Shown one piece after another: positions 1-12,859 of a DNA stretch of 64,000 bases. The DNA comes from Cycas panzhihuaensis. Its lineage: Eukaryota > Cycadophyta. The notes beneath the pieces are model-generated. The model saw only the letters and a list, made by a program, of their open reading frames with translations, had not been told where the DNA came from and made no database searches. Position 1 is the stretch's first letter. Every line of letters begins with the position of its first letter. The translations under genes and the position numbers were made by a program. The DNA is taken from the NCBI GenBank assembly GCA_023213395.1, contig CM041465.1:83335741-83399740 (forward strand), given 5' to 3'.

Positions 1-3000
1 CATATATCTTTTCCTCACATCTATTTTCTGATTATGCTTGTGGCCTTGCATAGCACTTATTTTGCATATGGACGATGGGGGCAACCTTCCATCCCTCTCA
101 TCCTTTCATACTAGACTCTTGAGCAAAGTATGGGCAGACCCCATGCTACTATATTCTCTTTCCTTATCCAAGAGATATGCCATGACACTTAGCACTCCCT
201 TGGGATGATGACACTTTTGTATTAGTAGACAATATTGATTCTTTTGTGTTGACAACATTCACTATCACTAGATGCTCCTGAGTGACGAGGCTCTACTGCC
301 AAGGGGCAATATTTCCTAGCTACTAGGAATGGACATGGATAGTTCCTCTTAGGTAGGCATAGGTATATATCTCTACTTCTTCTTCTTATCTATTTTAGGA
401 TTTGATGAGATTCTTGATAGTTATATTTTGTATGATATTATTACATACATAGTTCTGATGCATAGTTTACCTGCCTATTTTCTGCCTATGACTGTGGTCC
501 AGCTTATGACAACTTAGGACCATGTTCCTATGGCACCACACAGCCCCTCATAACACCTTCTAGGCACTCTCGGGTACTCATGGGCCCCTGTAGCCCATCT
601 TTTGCTTATGATTAGTATTATATATAATTTCTAACACATCATTCTGGCTTGATTACTTATGTATATTTTACACCCCTTGTTGGGGCCTCTTATGCACCCT
701 TTTGCCCATTTGGGAGGCCCCACCATTGCTCAAAGGTCCCTTAACACCATCACCAGTCTAACATACCTTACTTTTACACCTTGGGACTTTTCTTTTAGGG
801 GTCCTTTAGGCTGTCTTTTTATTTTTCCTTATATTTAGTTTGCACCACGATAATATTCGCGATACCATAAAGTTTACCACCGGATGACTATCTATTGATT
901 TCCACAGCCTAGCAATGGTCAGTTTTGCATTTATTATAAAATTGACATGTGGCAGACTATTGTTTCTTGCCTAAAGAGAGCCCTAGTTTGGGCATAAAAA
1001 CCTAAATCTAAATTCATTTTACCTCTCTTAGCTGAAAGGAAAAAAATTCCTACCACCTATATTTTCTGATCTTTCTTCCTATTTTCTTCTTCTGAAAGGG
1101 CAAAACCCTAAACCATAGGTCTAACCAAACCTCCTTCATCAAATTCTTCCTCCTTTGTGCTTACTCCAATAATGATAATAAGATTCTAAGGCTTTGAGTC
1201 TCCTTCTCACCTCCAAAGAGGCCCTTCTTCACCCAAAAAGTGGGATTCTCGTCTCTCCTTGTTTTCTCATGAGGTAACATTCATTTTGCTTTACTTTTAT
1301 GGCTAGAAATAGGTTTATTTCTACTGTTCTTCTCCTCTAGGAAGTGTGTTTATTCAACAACACCATTTGTTATAGGTTTTAGCATATATTTCGCTCTTTT
1401 TGGTGGCCAAAGGAAAGCAAACCCTTCTTTTTCCATTGGTTGTACCTCTAAGTCCCTTGGGCACTCTTTGGTTACAGTTAGGCAAATTGCAAAATACCTT
1501 AGGGAAGGAGAAGAGGTGTTCATGGCTAGAGTTCTGACTCCTAAGGCCATATCCTCCAGGGAAGCCCCATACTTCTCTTAGTTTCCTACATCGTATCGGT
1601 CCTACAAGTTAAGAAATCCCCTTGGTTGAGGGTCTTTTTATTGATTGTAGCATTTGCAGCCCTTGCAATCAGCACACATACATACTATTCAACAGTAAAC
1701 TCCATCACATACCTTACTCTTCATGTTATTTACATTCTTCTTACATATTTTACAAAAGTTCTAGCATTACAACTTTTGCAACATTTGTGGTTTTTACAAC
1801 TTTTGCAACTTCTCGTATCATTTAGTACTTCTTGTAAGTTGTTTATTTTTATTGCTTGAAGCTTTCAATTCCCACTTAACCTGCTCTTACAGTACCTGAG
1901 TACATAGGAGATGGTCTATTTGAGGAGCTAGCCATTTCAACGCTACCATTTTCTCACCTTTAAACCCCCTTTATTTCCCCTAGAAATTCTTGGAAATATT
2001 TTTGCACATAAGGAAAATCGTAGATGGTATTATTCCTTTCTTTAAAAATATTAAGTAATTTTTAACTCCATTTAAGTGAACACACACACACATCAGCACA
2101 TACATGTACATGCATGCACTTGCTTATGGTTTAGAGGGTTTGTTCATATGGAAAACACCACTCTTCTTGAGCAAGCAGGATTGTGTCATGAACCAAGAGG
2201 TACGTTCATCTTTCTTACATTTTGCGTTTCCTTGAGTCTTTCCTTTAAGTTCTTTATTGTTTCATAATATATTTTGGGGAAGGTAAGGGAGCCCCATCCA
2301 TGACTTCATCCACAACATCTATTGTGACTTGGAGCATAAAGTGATAGGTGAAAGGAAGGTGAAGATGAGAAAGAGAGGCACTTCACTAACTGATTCATTT
2401 CCAAGTGTACTCCTTCCAACTCCTCTCCTCTTCCTTCTTCTTTGCTTCTCCCCCTTTCTTCCCTAAAAGGAACTTATTTACGTTTGCATGTAGATAGTAA
2501 TTGCCTATTTGTATACTTGCATTCACCAAAGGGAAACATAAAAGGAACATATTTATATTTGTATTTTCATCCGGCCTAAGCATGTAAAGACCTTGTCTGT
2601 CCTTTTCACTTGCATGAGCATAAGAAGGGTAGTTTGAACAAGTGCACTTCTTATCTCTCCCCCTAAGAAAGAAACCAAACAAACCAATTGAAAAACTTTC
2701 TTTTTCTTACTACACCCCCTTTTTTACATTCCATATACATGCATAGGTATAGGGGTAGAATTAAGGAAGTGTGTTTTGGTTGAGAATGTTATTCCTCTTT
2801 CTTGCATCACTAGGAAAGATTATATAGGTCATTTTTATTCTTTCTCTCCCTTACACCCCCTCCTCCACTTAATCTTCCATTAACGAAAAGGAAAAGAGAG
2901 AGAGGATAGGAAAAGAGAGAGAGAGTGTGTTCGATCAAGTTATATCCTTTTGGCATTGATATCTTAGATATTTACACCATCTCGTCCCATAAACAAGACA

Positions 3001-3800
3001 AAAAATACTACCTAAATCTCTTGGTATAGTTAAACAACCATTCATCTTAGTCTAAACCCTAGAGGCATCCCTTTTTGATGACCTTCAACAAAACTTGCCA
3101 TTAGTCTTACTTCCTAGATTTGGTCTACAGATACTAAATTCCCTTCCTCATCGCTCAAACCAACTATCTCTTTTACTCATTCCATAGGTTCCTATTCTAT
3201 TAGGGTCTATCCTTCCTCCTTCCCCTCTTCCTTGGAAGAGTGTCTCGAGTTTTTCTCTCCTTCCTTCTACCATTGGGATAGAAGAGTCCTTTCCCAGACT
3301 ACTTGGTAAACTGAGGACCCCCTTACCCAACCTAACTTCTATATTGTGCCTGCCAAAAGGGAAAGTCTTATGCGCTATTTGTGGGTCTTTGAATCTACAT
3401 TTCGATGCATGAACATCCTTTATAGGTGACCTATCCCCTCCCTCGAGGACTCTAAGCCCTTGATATAGTGATATTGTTGGCTTAAATATCCTTATCTTTA
3501 GTGACCTTCTAGAGGCGTGCTTCCACGTGGTAACTAACAAAGTAATTTTTCATACTTATTAATGATCATTTGATATAACATCATAAGTAACATTTCACAT
3601 ATATCATAGCTAAATATTTGGACCTAAAAGAAGTTTATTTCAAACCTTAGTGGTGGCCTTATTAAGCTTATTAATAAAATTTAAAGAGACAAAAGGTGGT
3701 CCAAATTATTGGTGGTGTATATCCCATTTTGAAGAGATATTTGTGTGCTTGTTTTCACACACTCTCTAATACTCTTGATTATTATTGATCGTGCTTGATT
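1..3800. other. No recognisable gene; pyrimidine-rich intergenic DNA
   Basis: I recognise no protein family, RNA gene or retroelement domain here on either strand. The longest open frame is 130 codons on the minus strand (3540 to 3148). It matches nothing I know, lacks a clear domain and lies in DNA slightly richer in GC than its surroundings, so it may be chance or the remnant of an old element. The first 1.5 kb has C/T-rich runs and small inverted motifs such as CCCC-TTGTT-GGGG near 672. A TATA-like string near 994 followed by an AT-rich leader could be part of an old LTR, but no partner copy was found in the window. Confidence 0.5.
2881..2930 (+). repeat. Purine-rich GA/AAGAGAG simple repeat
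   Basis: A roughly 50-bp stretch of nearly pure purines on the plus strand, with repeated GAGAGA and AAAAGAGAG blocks. It is low-complexity sequence with no gene attached to it. Confidence 0.7.
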
Positions 3801-3807
3801 TACATTT

Positions 3808-4996
3808 ATGGTGAATTTTACAATTCTTAGGTTATTTTTATTTATTGTGGATAATTTGTTATCAATTCCCAAGCTTTATGGATGCAACTATTTCATATGG
3901 TTAAAAAGAATGAAGCCTCTTTACAATTTAAGCAATTATGGAAGATTGTTTGAGAGGGTTTTACTTCTCCTATTCCTATTTCCCTTGCTATTGATTTGAC
4001 TTGTGATTAAGAGAAGTTGAAAGAAGAATTAGAAAGGAAATATAGTTAAGTAATTGCCTTCATATTTAATAATGTGCTTGATGAGATATTTCCTCATATT
4101 TGTAATCTCTCTACTTCTTATGTTGTTTGGACTATATTGAAAATATCATTTGAAGAAAATACAAATACGAGGATTTAAACCTTAAGAAGGAACTTTGAGA
4201 ATCTCAAGATGTATGCTACATAATCTATTAATTCTTTTATCACTACAGTTAAAGATCTTATAAATCAATTGGGTATATCAGGTAAACAAATACTCAAACA
4301 AAGAGTTGTAGAGAAAATTTTAAGATGCGCAAGAGAGAGAAGGAAATTTGAGATAATTATTACAACCATTGAAGTGATAATAGAATTATCAATATTGACA
4401 ATTGATGAGTTATTATCAATGTTGTTGACAGAAGAAGCAAATAAGAGTTATATTGATAATTTGGAGCAAGCCTTTACTTCTAAGGCTTCCATAAGAGGAA
4501 AGTTTATGAGATTATCAAATCAAGGAACCAATCTACCATTATCATATGGTTATGGTTAAGGCAACTCTAGACATAGATAAGGACAATGATAAGTGAGAGC
4601 ATCTTCATCAAACTATAGACAAAGTAACTTTGGATATGGATAAAGATAAGTACGAACATCATCACTAAACCATGAATAAGGTAATTTTAAATATGGATAT
4701 AGTCAAAGACAAGGATAAATAGGAGAATCTACGTCAAGTTTTGGATAAAGAAATTTTGGATATGGATATGGATTCAAATAAGAACAACATGGACAAAGAG
4801 GATATTGAGAGGAAGAAACTATCCCACACCATCAAGAGGAAGAAGTTTTTCAAAAGGAAGAGGTAGAACCTCACGAAGAGAAATTAGAAGAGGAAGAGGT
4901 TTTGTTACTTCTTGTTATAAATGTGGAATGCAAGGACCCTATTCGTATGAGTGTTATCAAGACAATGTGGTCAATACTACTACTAAAAGAGAATAG
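3808..4996 (+). pseudogene. gag: Element A gag remnant with zinc knuckle
   Basis: Gag coats the retrotransposon RNA in the cytoplasmic virus-like particle. The N-terminal part (about 3850-4560, broken by frameshifts) has the copia pattern in which an opening G-x-N-Y/F-x-x-W motif is seen as CNYFIWLKRMK. A Gly/Tyr-rich stretch follows and then basic GRGR/RGRG segments. The CCHC knuckle lies at 4913-4954 as CYKCGMQGPYSYEC: all three Cys remain but the His position reads Pro. Several stops in the Gly/Tyr-rich part sit where Gln is expected (TAA/TAG for CAA/CAG). Confidence 0.8.
4550..4790 (+). repeat. Degenerate Gly-Tyr-rich tandem repeat inside element A gag
   Basis: Three to four imperfect units of about 57-69 bp each carry an ACTTTGGATATGGAT-like core that encodes N-F-G-Y-G. 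Units begin near 4600, 4657 and 4726. Most units contain TAA or TAG where Gln would be expected. This appears to be an internal expansion of the gag linker between the capsid-like region and the zinc knuckle. Confidence 0.55.
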
Positions 4997-5018
4997 AACA
5001 TTTTCTATATAAGCTTGA

Positions 5019-6340
5019 ATGTTCAAGCTTTCAATAAGAAAGGTGAATAGTACATTGATTCTAGCTATTCAACTCATATATCCTATAATGCAGATGCATT
5101 TTCCAAGATCCATGAAGAAAACAATGAAAGGAAAGTGGTATTTGGAAATGACAATACACAAGAAGTCCAAGGACAAGGAGTTGCCACAATTTAGACTAAA
5201 AGTGGAGCAAATAAGAACATTCAAAATGTTTTATTTATACCTAGATTGAGAAGAAACTTGTTATCTATTAGCCAAATGATGGAACAAAAATACATGATAA
5301 TCTTTGATAATGGAGAATGTGAAATAAGTGATAAATTAAATAATTGTGTTATAGTTGTAAGAGACCAAATGACAAAGGATAGATTATTTAAACTTATACT
5401 TTTTCCACCTTTATAGGTATTGAATGCTTCCATTTTAAATTATAACATACTTTGACATTATAGATTTAGTCATCTCAATTATGGTTCACTTAGTACTTTA
5501 TAGAAAAAAAGTATAGTTATAAAATTCTCAACCATTCAAGGCAATAATAGAGTTTGTAAATGTTGTATCTATGGAAAACAACATAGAGAAACTTTTCCTG
5601 ATTCAAAATTTTAATCCAGATATCCACTCCAATTAGTCCATGAAAATTTATATGGCCCAATGAGAACTCCTACAATTGGAAATGCCAAAATTTTCCTAAT
5701 TTTTATTGATGATTTTACAAGAAAAATTTAGGTATATTTCCTCAAAGAAAAGTTTGAAACATTTTTGACATTTCTTAAATTTAGAGTTATGGTTGAAAGA
5801 CAAAGTGGTTACAGGTTAAAAATACTTCATTAAGATAATGGAGGTGAATTTATCTCAAATGATTTTCAAGATATCTATAATAAAGTTGGTATAAGGAGGT
5901 AATTTACCACTCTATATATGCCTTAATAAAATGGAGTAGCTGAAAGGAAAATTAGAATAGTTACAGAAATGCCCAGATGCATGCTTAAGACTAAGAGTTA
6001 AGTAATGAATATTGGGCTGAAACAATAAGTACTACTATATATTTATTGAATATAAGTCTTACAAAGGCAATTGGGAACTTAACTCTTGGAGAATGTTAGA
6101 CAATATACAAGCCAAAAGTTTCACATTTAAAAATCTTTGGGTGTGTTGCTTATATTCACATTCTTGATGAAAACAGATCTAAATTAGAAAGTAAAAGTAT
6201 CAAGTGTATTTTCATAGTTTATTCAAGTGAAAGAAAAGCATATAGATTATTTAAACCAATTGCAAGAAGATTTATGGTAAGTAGCTTTGTGATTTTTAAT
6301 GAGAATACAATCTACAAAATTGAAGAAGATAAAGGAAAAT
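5019..6340 (+). pseudogene. pol: Element A protease and integrase remnant
   Basis: The aspartic protease would cut the polyprotein and integrase would insert the cDNA. The protease motif is visible at 5051-5080 as YIDSSYSTHI, where the family has DSG; the Gly is lost. The pre-integrase His/Cys region follows (around 5460-5570, with CKCC). The core begins with IDDFTRK near 5710, then DNGGEF near 5836 and NGVAERK from 5930, so the acidic residues survive. The codons just before NGVAERK read CCT TAA TAA (5921-5929), two stops where the family has two Gln. The C-terminal part runs to about 6330. Confidence 0.88.
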
Positions 6341-6659
6341 AGGTTATTGAAGCAAATCCAAAACCATTTCCACTTCAGAATTCATTGTTATTGACATAAA
6401 TTCTAACTCAAAGTTTAAGACAAGATTCAAGTTTTACTCTAGGTTCATCATCACTAAGTCAAAAATATATTACAAGTTCTGCTCCAAGTTCATCATCATT
6501 AAATCAAGAAAATGCTACAAGATCTACTCCAAGTTCATCTCTATCAAGTTAAGAACAAGTTACATATCCAAAATGGCTAGTTAAAAATCATAATTTAGAA
6601 GCTATGCTTAGTAGAAATTTTAATAAAAGGTTAACTAGATCTTAAATTAGAGTTAACTA

Positions 6660-8229
6660 TGCATTGATGGCTCAAGTTGAACAAAATAATGAGCCACAAA
6701 TATATGAAGAAGCTATTGTCAAAGATGATTGGGTTGAAGCTATAGAAACAGAATATAATTCCTTGGTAAAAAATAAACTTAGGATTTGGTTGAGTTACTT
6801 GTTGATAAATAAGTGATCAGAATAAAACGGATTTTTAAAACCAAATATAAATATGATGGAACTATTGATAAATATAAGGCAAGACTTGTGGGTAAAGGTT
6901 ATGCTTAGTAAGAAGGAATTGGTTATGAAGAAACTTTTATTCTATTTGCCAAGATAGATACAATCAAAAGTCTCTTATCCTTATCTACTTATTAAAGTTT
7001 GACCATATATCAAATAGATGTCAAGTCAATATTTCTTAATGGATACATTGATGAAGAGATCTATGTTGCACAACTTGTAGAATTTGAGAAACAGGGAAGA
7101 GAACACTTAGTGTACAAGTTGAAGAAGGCCTTATATGGATTAAAGCAAGCTCCAAGAGTTTCATACTCTAGAATTGACGAGAATTTTCAAGATAAAAAAT
7201 TTTAGTAATACCTATCATATCCATATCTGTATGTCAAAATTATAGATACTTTAATTCTTATAGTTATTCTTTATGTTGATGATCTCATCTATATATGCAA
7301 CAATGATGAAATGTTTTAGAAATTCAAAGATGATATAAATTTAGAATTTAAGATGATAGATCTAGGACAACTACATTACTTCCTTAATATGGAGATTTGA
7401 TAAGGTAAAGAAGGAATCCATATGCCCAAGAGTAAATATGTTATAGAAATATTGAAGAAATTTAAAATAAGTAAATATAAGTCAAGTTTTAATTTTGTTG
7501 AACTTGGGTTAAAGTTAAGTAAAAATAAAGATTATGTTTCAGTTGATCTTGCTATGTATCATTAATTAATAGGAAATTTGATTTATTTAATTAGTACTTA
7601 ATATGACATAGAATATGAAGCATATTTAACTTCAAGATACATGTCAGAACTAAAGGAACAACATTGGGAAGTAGCAAAGAGGATCCTTAGATACATCAAA
7701 AGCACTTTGAACTATGGACTTTGGTACACTCTATTAGAAGAATTCAAGTTGATTAGATATTCAAATGCAGATTGGGCTGGTGATATTGATGATTGAAAGT
7801 TAATTTCAGGATATATATTCAATGTTAGATTAACATCTATATCTTGGAATTCAAATAAATAACCATCAATTTCTTTATGGACAACAGAAGCAGAATATAA
7901 AGTAATTGGGTTAGCAGAAAGACAAGCAAATTGACTTAGAAGAATTCTTGAAGACCTTCATCAACCTCAATAGGAACCAACATTGATTTTCTATAACAAT
8001 TAAAGTACAATTCAAATTACCAAGAATCTAGTCATGCACAACAAAACAAAGCATATGGACATTACATATCATTACATTAGAGAACTCATTCAGAATCAAC
8101 AAGTTTAACTTTAGCATTGTAAAATAAAATACTAAGTTGTAGATATTCTTACCAAGGTATTATCAAAGGATAAATACTTCTAACTTAGACATAATCTAGG
8201 TGTATATCTAAATATGTATTATGGGGGAG
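6660..8229 (+). pseudogene. pol: Element A reverse transcriptase-RNase H remnant
   Basis: Copia-type reverse transcriptase copies the element RNA into DNA; RNase H removes the RNA strand. An intact stretch at 6999-7205 has the core DVKSIFLNGYIDEEIY and ALYGLKQAPR. The catalytic box YVDD is intact at 7272-7283. RNase H follows with NADWAGDIDD, TEAEY and the terminal DILTK motif near 8145. From about 7255 to 8229 the frame stays open apart from roughly a dozen stops, most of them where family alignment expects Gln, Arg or Trp. It ends at the polypurine tract. Confidence 0.9.
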
Positions 8230-8560
8230 TATTGGAAGGTAATACATATTTAATATAATTGGTTAAGTTATATGTCATATATGAGTGGTCAAACATAAAG
8301 GCTAAATATGATTGGATAACATAAAGGCCAAATATGAATAGGTTAGCATAAAGGACAAATATGATTTGTTGTAAATGAGGCACATATGCCCATAAGATAA
8401 CTATAAGTATACATGTAGAATGAGAGATCATGTATATAGAATGTGAAATATTCTATTAGAGTTATGATCATGATTTTGATATGTTAATCTCTATTATGGG
8501 TCTACTCTAATGTTGTTATTTTGATCCTAGTTATGCTATCTTGTGCATTTAATTTCATTT
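8230..8560 (+). repeat. Probable 3' LTR of element A
   Basis: The sequence right after the polypurine tract starts TATTGG, a decayed form of the usual copia TGTTGG start. The right end is not determined because no second copy exists in the window. It includes three near-identical units of 26-27 bp beginning CATAAAGG at 8294, 8320 and 8347, each continuing (G/C/A)CAAATATGA-like. Boundaries are approximate. Confidence 0.5.
8294..8372 (+). repeat. 26-27-bp tandem repeat, three units, in element A LTR
   Basis: Units start with CATAAAGG at 8294, 8320 and 8347 and share the following AAATATGA core. Small direct repeats of this type are common in LTR promoter regions; a regulatory role here is only inference. 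Confidence 0.65.
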
Positions 8561-9318
8561 TCTAATAAAATTAATTGCTCTATTAGTCATGGGATTTATT
8601 CTTATAGATTGATGCCCCTTCAAGGATGATCTTGTTGAGTGTTGACTAGTGACGTTCATCCAACAGCTTTGTGAATCAATTTGTAATGCGATTAGTGATC
8701 AAAGAGGATTCCACTTGAAGCTTACTTTCATCAAATACCTCTTGAATAATTGACTAGCATCTCACTTCTAATGTTGATACTCGATCTTATAGGTTCTCTT
8801 TCCCCAAATTAAGAACTTCGTCTGTAGGTTGCAATATTCTATCAATTGAAGACTAGTCTAAATTAAACATAGGGTACGTACCTTTAGTGTAATTCAACTA
8901 GCACAATAGTTTATCTTGTCCTTCCTTAATGACCTCAAAGATTTACACCTGATATAATCTCCTCAAGTCTAGGATAAGAAATGTAGATTGAATATTATTT
9001 TGATATAACTCTAAACTAAGTGTAGTTACTATATTTAACTTGTTTACTAGCTTCTAATCAACATGTGCAATCATTGTCTCAAGGTCAATTCAAATAGAAG
9101 GGATATTTCTATGTAAAGAATCTTTTTCCTCCATAATTTCTTTCTAGGAAGGATTCATTTTCTGTAATGAATCAAGAATGTGGGAGTGGATGACTTTTAT
9201 CATTTGAAGTTGACTAGTAGTTCGAGTTTTAATCAGCTTTTCTATTACATTCTCAATTATGACCAATAATGACATAGAGAAGGTTGCCATATCCTCAATG
9301 AGTAACTGGTGTTTTTCA
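8561..9318. other. No recognisable gene between elements A and B
   Basis: AT-rich DNA with no open frame over 60 codons and no domain I recognise. It lies where the reverse transcriptase half of element B would be expected, but I see no copia polymerase motif on either strand. It may be filler from a deletion or unrelated sequence that joined B after truncation. Confidence 0.4.
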
Positions 9319-9900
9319 TTACCTTAGTTTATATTCCTCTTGGAGCTTAACCTTTATAGGATTAGGAGATGGCATGAAGGGGCGAGAGGGGGGGGGGGGG
9401 TAACAAACATCTATTAGTAGAGGCTTGTCAAACTCGTATGTTGATGCTTCATTAATCTTTATATCCTGATACTGAAGAAACTTCTGTATCACTGGATCCC
9501 ATAGTCTATGGTTATTTCCATAGTATCCCACAAAAGTATTTTTGTGACTATGGTTAGATTTATTTATCTATTTGTTAGAGATTATTGCATTTGCGATGCA
9601 CCTAAAGATTTTCTCAATGGAAGGCTTCTGACTAGTCCATCCTTTTTGTGGCATCATACTTTGAATTATAGGGGTTGGAATCTAGTTCATAATGTGAATA
9701 ACAATTCTCATAACTTTTGTGCCAAAAATAGATGCCATATGTTGTGTTTGCATGCTACATAATGCCATGTCAATCAAGGTATCATCTTTCTATATGGAAA
9801 CCCCATCATGTAGGATAAACTCAATACCATGATTAGAATAGAACTTAGAAATGTGATTATCATTAGTTTTTCCATGATTACTCCTTAATAATTTTAATTA
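9319..9900 (-). pseudogene. pol: Element B integrase C-terminal remnant
   Basis: The last segment (9531-9319) reads FVGYYGNNHRLWDPV, the copia integrase motif F-x-G-Y-x-x-x-x-x-x-R-L-x-D-P that closes the core region. Upstream on the same strand (about 9880-9540) is a decayed stretch with RCIANA and TPIIQSMMPQ, matching the copia block that precedes it. Stops and altered residues are frequent, and the catalytic Asp motif appears as SNHG rather than SDNG. It could not be functional. No polymerase domain follows. Confidence 0.75.
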
Positions 9901-10249
9901 ATTTTTATATATTTTTTTACCTATCACTTTATCTTTTACTTTTGACTTATCTTTAGTAGAGTATATCTAGGTATTCTAAGTAGAAAGAAGATTATGATTT
10001 ACTTTAGGTGTATACGATGCCTTCTCGAGACAACCACCTTACATTATAACTATTTCAACATTTTTGACTAGTATTACATTAGCATTATCGAGTACGACAT
10101 CCATCTAGCCAAGATTTTAGTTTAACACATCAAAACTCTACATTCTATGAGAGATATATTGTTGTGCACCCAAGTTAGCTGATACTCATACATAATACGC
10201 TACAATCTTCTCCTTTCCATTGGCCTACCTTAAGTTCTTTTTCCTTAAC

Positions 10250-11078
10250 TAGTAGTCATTTTCTCTATGGACCATCCTTTCACAATAGGTACATGAACCA
10301 TTATATTTCCTTTTCCCTTTATTAGTAACCTCTTCATGTGAACATTTATCCCTATCTTCATCCTCATTCTTCTAAACTTTTAAGGATGGGGTATAATTAG
10401 TATCAGTAGAACCCACAAACCTATGATGTTTAAGCTTGACTTCCTTCATAAGAAGTAGTTCCTTCAACTTTTGAAATGAGGTATCTTACAACATCTCGTC
10501 AATATTATACATGGTCTGTAAGATTTTGTTAACTTATTTATGATAATTATGAATAGAATTTTATTGCTAATCAAGTCTTCTTCTATCCCCTCCAGCTTAT
10601 TCTTGATTTCAGTCAACTTATTTAAATAGGTGTTAATGTTGCTTTTATCCTTAATACAAGAGTTGAATAGTTCACCTAATAAGATGATTAAACAATTTAT
10701 CTTTTTTATTTAAATGTCACATAAGGTTTTTTAGATATCGTGTGGCATATTCAACTTGTGAACAAGTGCTCTATGATCTAGGGCAAGAGAGAGATTTAGT
10801 AGACCGGTGGCATGAAGTTGGTTTCTCTGTGTGAGTTTATCTAGTTTAACATTAAGTTCCCCTTCCTTTTTCTTGGGTGGAGCCTCACAGGTTAGGTCCC
10901 AAAGCTCCTGGACCATCAACACAAGCTCTATGTTAGACTTCCACTCCTTGAAGTTGGTGCTATTAAAGATTACTTGCGGCAATAAGGTTGTTTTAGCATC
11001 CATGTCTGCAGATACTTCGAGTTCACTCCCACTTGATTTCTGAACATGATTATATGTCTTAATTTCACTGCTTAACAC
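10250..11078 (-). pseudogene. gag: Element B gag remnant
   Basis: A 115-codon open frame (11078-10731) starts with Met and contains FNSTNFKEWKSNIELVL, the copia gag opening F-x-G-x-N-F-x-x-W. The reading continues with stops through a YLNKLTEIKNKLE helix typical of copia gag and reaches a zinc knuckle at 10293-10252, CTYCERMVHRENDY, where the final Cys has become Tyr. The protein would package element RNA. Downstream, a decayed protease-linked region runs to about 10000. Confidence 0.85.
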
Positions 11079-11099
11079 TTTACATATATCACTTCACTG

Positions 11100-12418
11100 A
11101 AATTAGGTATAAACATGACACATTCTCCATAAATAATATGCCTTTTTAACATCAATTGAAGTAGTAGTATATTAAAAGATATATTTTAGCATCAAAAGCT
11201 TCTTGACGAAGGCTCTAAACTCTCTTATATGGACTTTGCATATTACTGGATCAGTTTCTAATGAATTAACTCCAAATACATGTAATAGAGATGTTTTAAA
11301 GTTGAATAGATTACTTTGAAATATTTTAATCCAAAGTTTGAATCAAATATTAAAATTAGAATATTCTATAGAATATTCTCTTTAATGGTATGCCTTCAAA
11401 AATGTTGTATGATCTTATTGCTACACCGTGCTCTTAAAAATTTGATTGTAAAATAATATATATCAAATATAATATATATACATTAATAAAATTAAATATC
11501 AATGTAATTAATGTGTGATTAAATAACTATTATTTTTTATCATTCATTTTTACACTGAATGACAGTAGTAAGTTGTAGGCTAATTAAATCCCAAATTGAT
11601 AGTTGTATAATATCAATCTGCATGATTGATTTGTTGCATTCATTTTTTATCACTATATATCAAATAATATATATAGAAAGCATTGATTTATGCATCAAAT
11701 GTGTTCAAACAATGACTGATTTATTTTCGTATGATTAATATTAATTGAATAATATTAATCCATATCCTTAAACCATATTAAAAAAGTATACATATTAATC
11801 TAACAAATGATATTTATTAGATATATCATTCATCTCTAGAGTACAAATAACAGACATATTTTTCAATCAATATGACAATAAATAGTCAATGATCATGCAA
11901 TGAATAGTCTTCCATAATGTATTCCTCAAAACGATGGCTTATTTATAGATTTATTTTATATGGTGATGATGGAATAAGTGATTTTTGATATTTGAATAAA
12001 ATATAACTTTAGAGTTAATATATTTTCATTTTTTAAATCATTTCAATGCTTTAGAAAGGGCATGACTTGTTTTGAATGGTCATAGGACTATTCTTTATTG
12101 TACAGTTTCAATTTGGAGTCTAACACAAATGAATGGTGCCCAATGTCTTCAAAATTTACTCAACACTACTTTTATGATCCCAAGCTAAGCCCAACATTGT
12201 TGTATGGCTTCCGTTGATACCCAACTTCATTATACAACTTCCACTATTGGTGCCACAAGCATATGAGGTTCCCAATGCATTTTGCAAATCTAGATAACCT
12301 CTTTAATTAGTGTCAACTCTATATATGAATCTCCAATCTTTGAATATGATTCATTAGTGATAAATTCACTTATTTTCAATCCCATATCTGAGTTTTAACA
12401 TTGTTCCTCACTTCCTTA
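11100..12418 (-). other. Long untranslated leader of element B
   Basis: About 1.3 kb separates the primer binding site from gag. It is very AT-rich with no coding motif. Element D, in the same orientation, has a leader of similar length (about 1.5 kb), so this looks like a family property rather than an insertion. Confidence 0.5.
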
Positions 12419-12431
12419 GGCTTTGATACTA
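12419..12431 (-). promoter_or_regulatory. Element B primer binding site (initiator tRNA-Met type)
   Basis: On the minus strand this reads TAGTATCAAAGCC, close to the standard plant copia site TGGTATCAGAGCC complementary to the 3' end of initiator tRNA-Met. The two differences are G-to-A transitions. It lies right beside the LTR end, as expected for first-strand priming. Confidence 0.75.
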
Positions 12432-12859
12432 TGTGAAGGTTTGTGTATATGTAGGTTGTAGGTTGGGTGTTAAACCAACTAGAGGCAGGGATTGCTACAT
12501 GTTAGGAACATGCACAAGGGGACTCAAACACTAGATTTATCATGGGAAACTCCCAATAGAGAAAACCTAATAATACAATGTTTAATATATTAAAATATAA
12601 AACAATATATAATGTTTCAAAGGTGAGATGGAACATGAGCAAATTGATGAGTTCACATTGATTTGAGCTAATGGTTGAAATACCAAGGGTATATGAATAA
12701 ATATACCCTAAAATGGTACCATATTATTTCACGTATGGTCATGCCTGCTTATCACAACCTTTGATATAAGGACACATCCCTCCCTTGCACATGCACATGA
12801 TAACTAACCCCTAATGAAGCATTAAGTGTATAGTTAACCTAAGTTAACTATCATTAACA
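12432..12859 (-). repeat. 5' LTR of element B
   Basis: On the plus strand the segment runs from TGTGAAGG to TTAACA, so on the element strand it starts TGTTAA and ends in CA next to the primer binding site. Its right end (GTTAACTTAG-like) resembles the start of the element D LTR, and both contain a GGGAAAxCCC motif. No 3' copy was found, so the outer boundary is inferred from the TG/CA ends alone. Confidence 0.6.

Larger units (their letters stand above)
3808..8560 (+). mobile_element. Element A: degenerate Ty1/copia retrotransposon
   Basis: Gag, protease, integrase, reverse transcriptase and RNase H remnants follow one another on the plus strand in the copia order, integrase before reverse transcriptase. 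This order separates copia from gypsy. A polypurine tract (about 8223-8229) comes right after the RNase H end and is followed by what looks like a 3' LTR starting TATTGGAAGG at 8230. I could not find a matching 5' LTR or primer binding site upstream of 3808, so the left end is truncated, replaced or too diverged to see. The right LTR end is also uncertain. Stops and frameshifts are spread throughout, so the element is dead. Confidence 0.9.
9319..12859 (-). mobile_element. Element B: truncated Ty1/copia on the minus strand
   Basis: Read on the minus strand the order is LTR (12859-12432), primer binding site (12431-12419), a leader of about 1.3 kb, gag (from 11078), a protease-linked region, and the end of the integrase core (to 9319). 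Reverse transcriptase, RNase H and the 3' LTR are absent, and the N-terminal half of integrase is also missing or very decayed. The 13-bp poly-G run at 9388-9400 lies in its last open segment and reads as prolines. The right edge abuts element C directly. Confidence 0.75.

Noticed and set aside
980-1100. TATA-like motif with leader, possible gene promoter
   Set aside because: No coding sequence follows on the plus strand and no LTR partner was found.
3148-3540. 130-codon open frame on the minus strand
   Set aside because: No recognisable domain or neighbour context, and its region is otherwise non-coding; kept only as a note.
9388-9400. 13-bp poly-G run, possible polypurine tract or G-quadruplex
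   Set aside because: A single run cannot form a quadruplex with itself, and it lies on the wrong strand to be the polypurine tract of element B, where it reads as prolines.
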